7,084 nucleotides of DNA from Pseudomonadota bacterium (GCA_018241865.1 JAFECY010000298.1:1-7084), one strand, 5' to 3'. Numbered from the stretch's first letter, positions 1 through 6,615 are shown. The notes: a model not told the origin generated them from the sequence alone. Made by a program: numbers and translations.

Positions 1-84
1 GAAGGGGAAGGAGTGGTCAAGCGTGGTTTGCTGTTCGCCGTGTCGCCGTGGTTCAAAATCATTTCCATTCAAAGCGAGGCAATC

Positions 85-1059
85 ATGCCAAAAGCAATCC
101 GAATTTCCCAAGCCGGCGGTCCTGAAGCGATGGAATACGTCGATGTCGAAGTCGGCGATCCTAGTCCGGGCGAGGTGCGCGTGCGTCACGCGGCCTGCGG
201 CTTGAATTACATCGATGTGTATTTCCGCACCGGCGCTTATCCGCAAACTCTGCCGGCCGGCCTCGGCATGGAAGCGTCCGGCACCATCGAGGCGGTCGGT
301 GCTGGCGTGACCCATTTGCGCGTGGGCGACCGGGTGGCGTATGCCACGCGCCCACCCGGTGCCTATGTCGAAGTGCGGGTGATGCCGGCGGTCAATGTGG
401 TGCGCTTGCCGGCGTCGATCGATTTTGAAACAGGTGCGGCCATGATGCTGCAAGGCTTGACGGTGCAATATCTGTTCCGTCGCACCTTCCCACTCAAGGG
501 CGGCGAAACCATTTTGTTCCATGCGGCTGCCGGCGGCGTCGGCTTGATCGCTTGTCAGTGGGCACGCGCGATGGGTGTGCAAATGATCGGCACCGTCGGT
601 TCGGATGAAAAAGCCGAACTGGCCAAGGCGCACGGCTGCACCTGGACCATCAACTACAACAAAGAAAATTTCGTCGAGCGCGTCAAAGAAATCACCGGCG
701 GTGCCGGCGTGCCGGTGGTGTACGACTCGATCGGCAAAGATACCTACACCGGCTCGCTCGATTGCCTCGCGCCGCTCGGTATGCTGGTCAGCTTCGGCGG
801 CGCGTCCGGGCCGGTGCCGCCGATCAATCTACAAGATTTAGCGTCGCGTGGCTCGCTGTTCGTGACGCGGCCGACTTTGTTTACCTACACCGCCAAACGC
901 GCCGATTTGGAAGACATGGCGGCCGATTTGTTCGCTATGGTCGAAAGTGGGAAAATCAAAATCGGCATCAACCAACGCTATGCTTTGCAAGACGTGGCGC
1001 AAGCGCACCGCGATCTGGAAGCGCGTAAAACCACTGGCTCCACTATCCTGATCCCATGA
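85..1059 (+). CDS. qorA: NADPH:quinone reductase (QOR, zinc-independent MDR family)
   Basis: Soluble cytoplasmic oxidoreductase expected to use NADPH to reduce quinones by one electron. The 324-residue product matches the usual QOR length. An N-terminal GroES-like domain (about 1-125) contains the run GLNYIDVYFRTGAYP. It is followed by a Rossmann domain with the nucleotide-binding motif AAGGVG at residues 148-153 inside HAAAGGVGLIACQWA, which is very like the E. coli enzyme. No zinc-ligand set of alcohol dehydrogenases is seen. The C-terminus GSTILIP matches the family ending GSSLLIP. The ATG at 85 is chosen because the family starts here and GAGG at 76-79 lies 5 nt upstream; the frame is open back to a GTG at 13, but those 24 residues do not look like QOR. 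The stop overlaps the start of the next small gene (ATGA), suggesting translational coupling. No convincing promoter was seen in the first 84 bases. Confidence 0.93.
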   Translation: MPKAIRISQAGGPEAMEYVDVEVGDPSPGEVRVRHAACGLNYIDVYFRTGAYPQTLPAGLGMEASGTIEAVGAGVTHLRVGDRVAYATRPPGAYVEVRVMPAVNVVRLPASIDFETGAAMMLQGLTVQYLFRRTFPLKGGETILFHAAAGGVGLIACQWARAMGVQMIGTVGSDEKAELAKAHGCTWTINYNKENFVERVKEITGGAGVPVVYDSIGKDTYTGSLDCLAPLGMLVSFGGASGPVPPINLQDLASRGSLFVTRPTLFTYTAKRADLEDMAADLFAMVESGKIKIGINQRYALQDVAQAHRDLEARKTTGSTILIP

Positions 1060-1229
1060 ACGATACCGACAACCAACCCGCCGTGCGGGAGAATGTACGC
1101 AACGACAGTGCACACAATGACAGTGCACACGACGACAGTCCAAAATTCGGCCGCTTATTGATCGTGTTGGGACTGGTGGTGTTGCTGATGGGGGTGATTA
1201 CCTTCGCTTCCGAAGCTTACTATTCCTGA
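1056..1229 (+). CDS. 57-aa single-pass membrane microprotein, coupled to qor
   Basis: Product not recognised. The ATG shares bases with the qor stop codon (ATGA at 1056-1059), so it is probably translated by ribosomes terminating on qor. The first 30 residues are polar and acidic, with a repeated NDSAH NDSAH DDS stretch (about 17-28) encoded by two 15-bp tandem copies plus a partial third. Residues about 34-50 are strongly hydrophobic (LLIVLGLVVLLMGVITF), preceded by K30 and R33 and followed by a short tail ASEAYYS. This predicts one transmembrane helix. The charges before the helix fit an N-in orientation, but the acidic N-terminus makes topology uncertain. The last 10 bp overlap the 3' end of the convergent lipoprotein gene. 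Whether it is expressed is inferred from the coupling geometry and the clean hydrophobic segment. Confidence 0.7.
   Translation: MNDTDNQPAVRENVRNDSAHNDSAHDDSPKFGRLLIVLGLVVLLMGVITFASEAYYS
1101..1139 (+). repeat. 15-bp tandem repeat, 2.6 copies, within the microprotein gene
   Basis: Copy 1 (1101-1115, AACGACAGTGCACAC) and copy 2 (1116-1130) differ at one base (C to T). A third partial copy covers 1131-1139 (GACGACAGT). The unit is a multiple of three and so adds NDSAH pentapeptides without shifting the frame. It probably arose by slippage. Confidence 0.9.
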
Positions 1230-1849
1230 CGTTCCAGCGTGACCGTGCGCGCCACGCCGCTAGGGCCGGGGAAGTCGGCAAAAGCGCTTCTGACCAAGTA
1301 GGGCATCACATTCGCGGTGGTTGGATTGCGGCTGTCGTTTTTCACCGTCACGTCGTACAGTTTTTTCGCATCACGCATGCGTGCAATGAGAACGTGCAAC
1401 TGACGCCCATACACGCGGAAGCTGGCGTCGCGGTAAGCCACCACCGGCGGGTTATACCAGAACGGGTCGTAGAAGGGAAAATGCCGACCCGGCCAGCCGC
1501 GTCCGTAATACGGATAGGGCGCTCCCCAGCCCGGATTGATGACCACCGGTTCGGTGACGCGCACATCTCGCTCGGCGGTTTGATAATCGATGCGCACTGT
1601 CAACATCGGTACGGTCTGAACGCCAGCTTCGGTGAAACCCAAGCGCTTTAACTCGGCGCGCACCAGATTTTCATAACTGCGATATTCCAAGCTGGCGTCT
1701 TGCTCTTTGCTGCGCTCGAACACATAAGACTTATTGGCCATCTGCGCCGGCCATTCGTGGAAGGTCGTGACTTCGCTGCGGATCGTGCTGGCGCAACCGG
1801 ACAGCAGCGCCGCAGCCAGCAGAAAAATCATCGTCAAGCCGCGTTGCAT
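1220..1849 (-). CDS. DUF4136 family lipoprotein
   Basis: Predicted envelope lipoprotein of 209 residues with no known enzymatic role. The N-terminus is a type II signal peptide: R3, hydrophobic MIFLLAAALL, then lipobox LSGC with the acylated cysteine at residue 19. The residues after Cys (A, S, T) do not include the inner-membrane-retention Asp, so outer-membrane sorting is likely (inference). The body fits DUF4136, with a YRSYENLVRAELKRLGF-like helix around 57-72, beta-strand segments, and a central Gly/Pro/Tyr/Trp-rich stretch at about 107-135 (PGWGAPYPYYGRGWPG). The start is supported by a strong AAGGAG ribosome site at 1856-1861 on the minus strand. The gene converges on the qor-coupled microprotein and overlaps it by 10 bp, leaving no room for a terminator between them. 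It diverges from pepN across a 125-bp gap. Confidence 0.88.
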   Translation of the reverse strand: MQRGLTMIFLLAAALLSGCASTIRSEVTTFHEWPAQMANKSYVFERSKEQDASLEYRSYENLVRAELKRLGFTEAGVQTVPMLTVRIDYQTAERDVRVTEPVVINPGWGAPYPYYGRGWPGRHFPFYDPFWYNPPVVAYRDASFRVYGRQLHVLIARMRDAKKLYDVTVKNDSRNPTTANVMPYLVRSAFADFPGPSGVARTVTLERQE

Positions 1850-1850
1850 C

Positions 1851-1916
1851 TCAGTCTCCTTCGCTGCTCGTCATGGCAAGCATGATGGGCAGCAAAATTA
1901 CGGCGGTGAATTTCAT
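1851..1916 (-). CDS. possible 21-aa hydrophobic leader peptide upstream of the lipoprotein gene
   Basis: A short minus-strand frame begins with ATG at 1916 and ends in TGA at 1851-1853, one base before the lipoprotein ATG (TGAGATG). It reads MKFTAVILLPIMLAM followed by TSSEGD, so it looks like a signal peptide: one lysine, then a hydrophobic core. The lipoprotein Shine-Dalgarno sequence lies inside its last codons, which would allow translational coupling. Its own ribosome site is weak (GAGA about 8 nt upstream of the ATG). It could equally be a chance frame or the worn remnant of another exported protein's start. Confidence 0.3.
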   Translation of the reverse strand: MKFTAVILLPIMLAMTSSEGD

Positions 1917-1933
1917 GGGATGTCTCGCGGATT

Positions 1934-1952
1934 GGTAAAATCCTATTTTGCC
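1934..1952. promoter_or_regulatory. inverted repeat in the lipoprotein/pepN divergent region
   Basis: GGTAAAAT, a 3-nt spacer (CCT), then ATTTTGCC: 8-bp arms with seven matches and one G/T wobble. TAAAAT (1936-1941) in the left arm resembles a sigma-70 -10 box reading toward pepN. The best -35 at 1912-1917 (TTCATG, spacer 18) matches only weakly. The position, midway between divergent starts, suits an operator or promoter core. No regulator is recognised. Confidence 0.35.
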
Positions 1953-1974
1953 TCATTTGCCGGACACCGCCATC

Positions 1975-4680
1975 ATGCGTACCGATACTCCCGTCACGAT
2001 TCACCGCAAAAGCTATGCTCAGCCCGCCTATTGGGTGGAAACCGTGGAAATGGGTTTCGACCTCGATCCGCTCGATACCCGCGTCGCCACTCGCAGCACC
2101 TTCGTCCGCAACCGCGCCAGCAAGGAAAAAGAGTTGGTGCTGTACGGCGATGGCTTGAAATTGATCGCCATCCGCATGAATGGCAAGCGTCTGCTGAAAC
2201 GCGATTACCGTTTGGATGGCGACACGCTGCGTATCGCCGGCGCACCCGAGCGCGTCACGCTGGAAATCGAAACGGCCATTGCACCCGCCAAGAACACCTC
2301 GCTGATGGGTTTGTATGTTTCCAGCGGCAATTTCTTCACCCAGTGCGAAGCGGAAGGCTTCCGCAAGATCACCTACTTCCCCGATCGCCCCGACGTGATG
2401 GCGAAATACACCGTCATGCTGCGCGCCGATAAAAAGCATTATCCGGTGCTGCTTTCCAACGGTAATTTGATCGAGCAGGGTGATCTCGGCGATGGCCGTC
2501 ATTACGCATTGTGGGAAGACCCCTTCAAAAAACCGTCGTATCTGTTCGCGCTGGTGGCCGGCAAGCTGGTGTGTCAGGAAGAAAAATTTATCCTGCAATC
2601 GGGACGCGAAGTGCTGTTGCAAGTCTGGGTCGAGCCGGGCAATCTCGACAAGACCAGGCATGCGATGGAATCGCTGAAGAACAGCATTCGCTGGGACGAG
2701 CGCCGCTTCGGACTAGAGCTCGACCTCGACCGCTTCATGATCGTCGCCGTCGGCGACTTCAACATGGGCGCGATGGAAAACAAGGGCTTGAACATCTTCA
2801 ACACCAAGTTCGTGCTGGCCAATCCGAAGATTGCCACCGATGTCGATTACGCCAATATCGAATCGGTAGTCGGCCACGAATATTTCCATAACTGGACTGG
2901 CAACCGCGTCACTTGTCGCGACTGGTTCCAGTTGTCGCTGAAGGAAGGCTTGACGGTCTTCCGCGATCAAGAATTTTCGGCCGATATGGTCGGCAGCGAA
3001 TCCGGCCGCGCGGTCAAGCGCATCGAGGATGTGCGCGTGCTGCGCCAGACCCAGTTCCCGGAAGACGCCGGCCCGATGGCGCACCCGGTGCGGCCTGATT
3101 CCTACATTGAGATCAACAATTTCTACACCGTCACCGTCTATGAAAAAGGCGCGGAAGTAGTGCGCATGTATCAGACCTTGCTCGGTCGCGCCGGTTTCAA
3201 CCAAGGCATGAATTTGTATTTCACCCGCCACGACGGTCAGGCGGTGACTTGCGATGATTTTCGCGCCGCGATGGCCGATGCCAACGGCCGCGACCTCGCG
3301 CAATTCGAGCGCTGGTACAGCCAGGCTGGTACGCCGCAAGTGAAGGTCGAAACCGAATACGACGCGCGCCTGCAAACCTACGCGATTACCTTGAGTCAGC
3401 ATTGCGCGCCGTCGCCGGGACAGGAACGCAAGCTGCCTTTTCATATTCCGGTGGCGGTCGGACTGCTGGACAGCACAGGCAAGGACATGCCCTTGTATCT
3501 CGATGGCACGGGCAGCGACGGCGTCGCGCCGACCACGCGCGTGCTGGAATTGATCCGGCCGCAGCAAACCTTTGTCTTTCATCGTGTCACCGAACAACCG
3601 GTGCCTTCGCTGCTGCGCAATTTTTCCGCGCCGGTGGTGCTCAACGCCAGCTATAGCGATAGCGAGCTGGCTTTCCTGATGGCGCACGACAGCGACTCCT
3701 TCAACCGCTGGGAAGCCGGCCAACGTTTGGCGACGCGCCGCTTGCTGGTGCTGAGCGACAAGCTGCGCGCGGCGGCCAGCACCAATGGCAGCAGCCATGC
3801 ATCGCACGGCCATCATGCCGCCGACATGGCGGAGCTGGATGCGGCCTTAGTCGATGCGCTGCGTCACACGCTCAAGAATACCGAGCTCGACCCGGCCTTC
3901 CGCGAAGTGGCGTTGACGCTGCCGGCGGAAACATTGATCGCCGACCAGATGCAGGTGATCTATCCGCAAGCGATTCACCGCGCTCGGCTGGCGCTGCAGA
4001 AACGCATCGCGCAGACTTTGCGCATCGATTTGCTGGAAGCCTATCTCGACAACCAGACGCCCGGCCCCTACAGCCCGGACGCGGCATCGGCCGGCCGGCG
4101 CGGCTTGAAAAATTTGGCGCTGGCATACATCGCCGAACTCGACGACGCCGAAGTCCACAAACTGCTGCAGGCGCAATGCGACGCCGCCGACAACATGAGC
4201 GATCGCGTTGCCGCACTGGCGGCCTTGCTGAACTCCAGTGCGCCGAGCCGCGACGCCGCGCTGACGAAGTTCTACAATGATTTCAAGGACGAGGCGCTGG
4301 TGATCGACAAGTGGTTCATGCTGCAAGGCGCTGCACGCCGCACCGATGTCGCCGCTGTGAAGAAGTTGATGCGCCATCCGGCCTTTACTTTGAAGAACCC
4401 GAACCGGGCGCGTAGCCTGATTTTCAGCTTCTGCAACGGCAACCCGGCGCAATTCCATGCCGCCGACGGCAGCGGCTATGCCTTCTGGGCCGAGCAGGTG
4501 ATCGCGCTCGACAAGCTCAACCCACAAGTCGCCGCCCGCCTCGCACGCAGCCTCGACCGCTGGCGCAAATACCCGCCAGAACTGCAGCAAAAGATGCAAA
4601 CCGCGCTGGAAAAAGTCGCCGCCGCACCCGGCTTGTCGCACGACGTACTCGAAGTCGTCGGCAAATCCCTCGCCAACTAA
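1975..4680 (+). CDS. pepN: aminopeptidase N (M1 family zinc metallopeptidase)
   Basis: Broad-specificity cytoplasmic aminopeptidase removing N-terminal residues from peptides late in protein breakdown. About 901 residues, longer than E. coli PepN (870). The N-terminal beta domain is followed by the thermolysin-like catalytic domain, with substrate-binding GAMENKG at 265-271, zinc motif HEYFH at 301-305, third ligand E324 in LKEGLT, and catalytic Tyr389 in VYEKGAEV. A beta-sandwich begins near TPQVKV (about 453), and a C-terminal helical domain fills about 550-901. A histidine-rich stretch at 603-618 (SSHASHGHH) looks like an inserted loop. ATG 1975 is preferred because MRTDTPVTIHRKSYAQPAYW lines up with the family start. 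The TTG at 1948 in the same frame adds nine residues of no family likeness. The ribosome site is poor. fbp follows after 21 bp, so an operon is likely. Confidence 0.97.
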   Translation: MRTDTPVTIHRKSYAQPAYWVETVEMGFDLDPLDTRVATRSTFVRNRASKEKELVLYGDGLKLIAIRMNGKRLLKRDYRLDGDTLRIAGAPERVTLEIETAIAPAKNTSLMGLYVSSGNFFTQCEAEGFRKITYFPDRPDVMAKYTVMLRADKKHYPVLLSNGNLIEQGDLGDGRHYALWEDPFKKPSYLFALVAGKLVCQEEKFILQSGREVLLQVWVEPGNLDKTRHAMESLKNSIRWDERRFGLELDLDRFMIVAVGDFNMGAMENKGLNIFNTKFVLANPKIATDVDYANIESVVGHEYFHNWTGNRVTCRDWFQLSLKEGLTVFRDQEFSADMVGSESGRAVKRIEDVRVLRQTQFPEDAGPMAHPVRPDSYIEINNFYTVTVYEKGAEVVRMYQTLLGRAGFNQGMNLYFTRHDGQAVTCDDFRAAMADANGRDLAQFERWYSQAGTPQVKVETEYDARLQTYAITLSQHCAPSPGQERKLPFHIPVAVGLLDSTGKDMPLYLDGTGSDGVAPTTRVLELIRPQQTFVFHRVTEQPVPSLLRNFSAPVVLNASYSDSELAFLMAHDSDSFNRWEAGQRLATRRLLVLSDKLRAAASTNGSSHASHGHHAADMAELDAALVDALRHTLKNTELDPAFREVALTLPAETLIADQMQVIYPQAIHRARLALQKRIAQTLRIDLLEAYLDNQTPGPYSPDAASAGRRGLKNLALAYIAELDDAEVHKLLQAQCDAADNMSDRVAALAALLNSSAPSRDAALTKFYNDFKDEALVIDKWFMLQGAARRTDVAAVKKLMRHPAFTLKNPNRARSLIFSFCNGNPAQFHAADGSGYAFWAEQVIALDKLNPQVAARLARSLDRWRKYPPELQQKMQTALEKVAAAPGLSHDVLEVVGKSLAN

Positions 4681-4701
4681 TCATCACCCACGAAAGCTCC
4701 C

Positions 4702-5706
4702 ATGAAACGCATCAGCCTCACGCAGCACCTCGTCGAAGAACAGCGCCAGCACAACAAGGTGCCGTCGGAACTGCGACTCCTGCTCGAAATCGTCGGCCGT
4801 GCCTGCAAAACCATCAGCCACGCGGTCGGCAAGGGCGCGCTGGGCGAAGTGCTCGGCAGCGCCGGCAGTGAAAACGTTCAGGGCGAAGTGCAAAAGAAGC
4901 TCGACATCCTCTCCAATGAAATCCTGCTCGAAGCCAACGAGTGGGGCGGTCATCTGGCGGCGATGGCGTCCGAAGAAATGGAATCGATCCACCCGATCCC
5001 CAACCGTTACCCGATGGGCGAATACCTGCTGCTATTTGATCCGCTCGATGGCTCTTCTAACATCGACGTCAACGTCTCGATCGGCACCATCTTCTCGGTG
5101 CTGAAAGCGCCGGAAGGCATGGTCACGCCAACCGAACAAGATTTTCTGCAGCCGGGCGCAAAACAAGTTGCCGCCGGCTATGCGGTGTACGGCCCACAAA
5201 CCGTGTTGGTGCTGACTACCGGCAATGGCGTCAACTGTTTCACGCTCGACCGTGAAATGGGCGCTTGGGTGCTGACCCAGCGCGGCATCCAGATTCCGGT
5301 GGAAACCAAAGAGTATGCGATCAACGCCTCCAACGCCCGCCACTGGTACCCGCCGGTCACGCGCTACATCGACGAGCTACAGGCCGGCAAGGACGGCGCG
5401 CGCGGCGTCAACTTCAACATGCGCTGGATCGCCTCGATGGTGGCCGACGTACACCGCATCCTCAATCGCGGCGGCATCTTCATGTACCCGGCCGACAAGC
5501 GCGAGCCGGACAAGCCGGGCAAGCTGCGCCTGATGTATGAAGCCAACCCAATGGCCTTCATCGTCGAGCAAGCCGGCGGCGCGGCCACCAACGGCAAACA
5601 ACGCATCATGGAAATCCAGCCGACTGCACTGCATCAGCGGGTGGCGGTGTTCCTCGGGTCGAAGAATGAAGTGGAGCGGGTGACCAGCTACCATCACGAC
5701 GCCTGA
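4702..5706 (+). CDS. fbp: class I fructose-1,6-bisphosphatase
   Basis: Cytoplasmic, Mg2+-dependent hydrolysis of fructose 1,6-bisphosphate to fructose 6-phosphate, the gluconeogenic step opposing phosphofructokinase. The 334 residues match the E. coli enzyme length (332). The N-terminal part carries the family block [16 protein letters not shown]. Predicted metal-site residues are E91/E92 in ASEEMES, D113 and D116 in [20 protein letters not shown] (113-120 is DPLDGSSN), and E280 in [12 protein letters not shown]. The late block [15 protein letters not shown] (240-254) and [11 protein letters not shown] near the end are also typical. It starts 21 bp after pepN with only a weak ribosome site (GAAAG), so translation may depend on pepN read-through. 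A terminator follows within 6 bp of the stop. No Cys-rich redox insert of the plastid type is seen. Confidence 0.96.
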   Translation: MKRISLTQHLVEEQRQHNKVPSELRLLLEIVGRACKTISHAVGKGALGEVLGSAGSENVQGEVQKKLDILSNEILLEANEWGGHLAAMASEEMESIHPIPNRYPMGEYLLLFDPLDGSSNIDVNVSIGTIFSVLKAPEGMVTPTEQDFLQPGAKQVAAGYAVYGPQTVLVLTTGNGVNCFTLDREMGAWVLTQRGIQIPVETKEYAINASNARHWYPPVTRYIDELQAGKDGARGVNFNMRWIASMVADVHRILNRGGIFMYPADKREPDKPGKLRLMYEANPMAFIVEQAGGAATNGKQRIMEIQPTALHQRVAVFLGSKNEVERVTSYHHDA

Positions 5707-5711
5707 GTTTT

Positions 5712-5734
5712 CTGGCGGGACAAGCCGGTTTTTT
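5712..5734 (+). terminator. intrinsic terminator of the pepN-fbp unit
   Basis: CTGGC (5712-5716) pairs with GCCGG (5724-5728), including one T-G wobble, around a 7-nt loop. Six T follow at 5729-5734. The stem is short (5 bp), so efficiency is uncertain. It begins 6 bp after the fbp stop, and its T-tract abuts the -10 element of the tRNA promoter. Confidence 0.55.
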
Positions 5735-5742
5735 GCTAGAAT
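5734..5742 (+). promoter_or_regulatory. extended -10 promoter of tRNA-Thr
   Basis: TGC-TAGAAT gives an extended -10 (TG at 5734-5735, hexamer at 5737-5742, 5 of 6 to consensus). No good -35 sits at normal spacing; GGGACA at 5717-5722 is only 14 nt away. The GC-rich stretch ACGCGC just downstream resembles the discriminator of stringently controlled stable-RNA promoters (inference). Transcription would begin a few bases before the tRNA. Confidence 0.55.
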
Positions 5743-5751
5743 ACGCGCTTC

Positions 5752-5827
<76 letters not shown>

Positions 5828-5839
5828 AATCAGCGTCAG

Positions 5840-5873
5840 AAAAAGAGCCCGCAGAAATGCGCGCTCTTTTTTT
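5840..5873 (+). terminator. intrinsic terminator after tRNA-Thr
   Basis: GAGC (5845-5848) pairs with GCTC (5863-5866). After one C/C mismatch, CGCA (5850-5853) pairs with TGCG (5858-5861) around a GAAA tetraloop. A flanking A-run pairs with the 7-T tract at 5867-5873. The symmetric A and T runs suggest it could also stop minus-strand transcription from the antitoxin-like gene. Confidence 0.88.
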
Positions 5874-5964
5874 GTGCGCGATGGATTTTTCCGAAGTCGA
5901 TGAAACCGTTACATGGTTCAAGTACATCAACTGGATCAACATCATGAACGCCCATGTATCCTCG

Positions 5965-6210
5965 TCAGGCGGTGGCCAAGCTCTTGGCTGGCTTTACTTT
6001 GGTCACACCTGTTTTCCTTGCGTGCCACAAGTCATAGTCCGTTTGCAGTCCAAGCCATAGGTCGGCACGTCCATTCAGCACTCGCGACAATGCCGCGCGA
6101 GTAACGCCCAGTTGCTCAGCGGCGTCGGTTACGCTTAATCCCAGCGCGGGCAAAATATCCTCACGCAAGGTCTCGCCGGGATGCGGCGGGTTGTACAATT
6201 TACATGCCAT
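5965..6210 (-). CDS. HigA/XRE-type antitoxin-like protein with internally shortened HTH domain
   Basis: 81 residues. The opening YNPPHPGETLREDILPALGL and SVTDAAEQLGVTRAALSRVLNGR (residues about 26-48) are the hallmark start and helix-turn-helix of HigA-type antitoxins, which bind the HigB RNase and repress their own promoter. In the family, NGR is followed by about 20 residues (an ISPEMA..RL..LG-like segment) before a WL..Q..YDLW block. Here NGRA (46-49) joins directly to DLWLGLQTDYDLWHAR (50-65), so the last helices of the HTH fold appear deleted in frame. The frame is open to 6264, but that extension overlaps the upstream small gene; ATG 6210 starts at the conserved N-terminus. No ribosome site precedes it, so translation probably depends on the 11-bp overlap with that gene. 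No higB-like frame was found nearby. Probably a non-functional or repurposed orphan. Confidence 0.72.
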   Translation of the reverse strand: MACKLYNPPHPGETLREDILPALGLSVTDAAEQLGVTRAALSRVLNGRADLWLGLQTDYDLWHARKTGVTKVKPAKSLATA

Positions 6211-6337
6211 CGGAAAGCGACGTGCCACGCCTGCTTTTCGCAGCGTCGTCACGATGATTGGCAACCCAGTTGTTCAAGAGGGTCGCGCCGATGAGGACTG
6301 CTCCAATCGCTAGGATGTATAGAGTATTGGCATCCAT
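6200..6337 (-). CDS. 45-aa single-pass membrane microprotein upstream of antitoxin-like gene
   Basis: Product not recognised. The frame starts with ATG at 6335-6337, preceded by AAAGGA and an 8-nt gap, a good ribosome site. Residues about 6-21 form a hydrophobic helix (LYILAIGAVLIGATLL), followed by W24 and a polar basic tail with RDDAAKSRRG at 29-38. This suggests one membrane span with a short N-terminus outside and a cytoplasmic basic tail (positive-inside rule, inference). It ends in TAA at 6200-6202, so its last 11 bp overlap the antitoxin-like gene in another frame. It occupies the place where a HigB toxin gene normally sits, yet it is far too short and hydrophobic to be HigB. A small membrane-acting toxin or an unrelated microprotein are both possible. 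Confidence 0.55.
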   Translation of the reverse strand: MDANTLYILAIGAVLIGATLLNNWVANHRDDAAKSRRGTSLSDGM

Positions 6338-6518
6338 CGTTCAGATCCTTTCAAAATTTTTGTTACATGATTTCATCATAAGTAGTGACGAGAAATTTAT
6401 CCAGAAAAATCGTTTTCGTATCAGAGCAACGAGCGGGGAAAATTTTGTGGTTTGTCGGCTGCTTCAGGCGTTTGCATACCGTTATCTTTCAGATGGCGAT
6501 TCTGGTGATTGTCAGCCG

Positions 6519-6533
6519 TTCGATACGATCGAA
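6519..6533. repeat. palindrome TTCGAT-N3-ATCGAA
   Basis: Perfect 6-bp inverted arms around ACG, in the divergent intergenic region. The size suits binding of a dimeric repressor, but no regulator is identified and no second copy was noticed. Confidence 0.5.
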
Positions 6534-6615
6534 ATGCATTGCTGATTAAAAGCACCATCAAGAATTAACAATTTTTTGCATTTTTAGGCGAAACATCTTC
6601 CGTCTTTCCCCCATG

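Noticed and set aside
28..59. TTGCTG and CAAAAT as a promoter for qor
   Set aside because: The spacer would be 20 bp and the hexamers are weak. Not supportable.
1238..1258. GCGTG...CACGC hairpin just past the convergent gene ends, considered as a terminator
   Set aside because: It lies within lipoprotein coding sequence, has an 11-nt loop and is not followed by a T-run on either strand.
2713..3816. Long minus-strand frame (367 codons) opposite pepN
   Set aside because: A shadow of the high-GC codon pattern of pepN. The plus strand carries the full M1 catalytic motif set in the same region.
5857..6060. Plus-strand open frame of 67 codons after the tRNA terminator
   Set aside because: It begins inside the terminator hairpin and has no ribosome site. 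Its second half is antisense to the antitoxin-like gene, and no family is recognised.
6258..6545. Plus-strand open frame of 95 codons across the intergenic region
   Set aside because: It starts at a TTG with no ribosome site, overlaps the better-supported minus-strand microprotein, and its composition does not resemble any known protein.
6541..6560. Short matches to tRNA-Thr ends (GCTGAT at 6541, AGCACCA at 6551) as a possible attachment-site copy
   Set aside because: The matches are only 6-7 bases and not arranged as in the tRNA 3' end, so chance is the simpler explanation.
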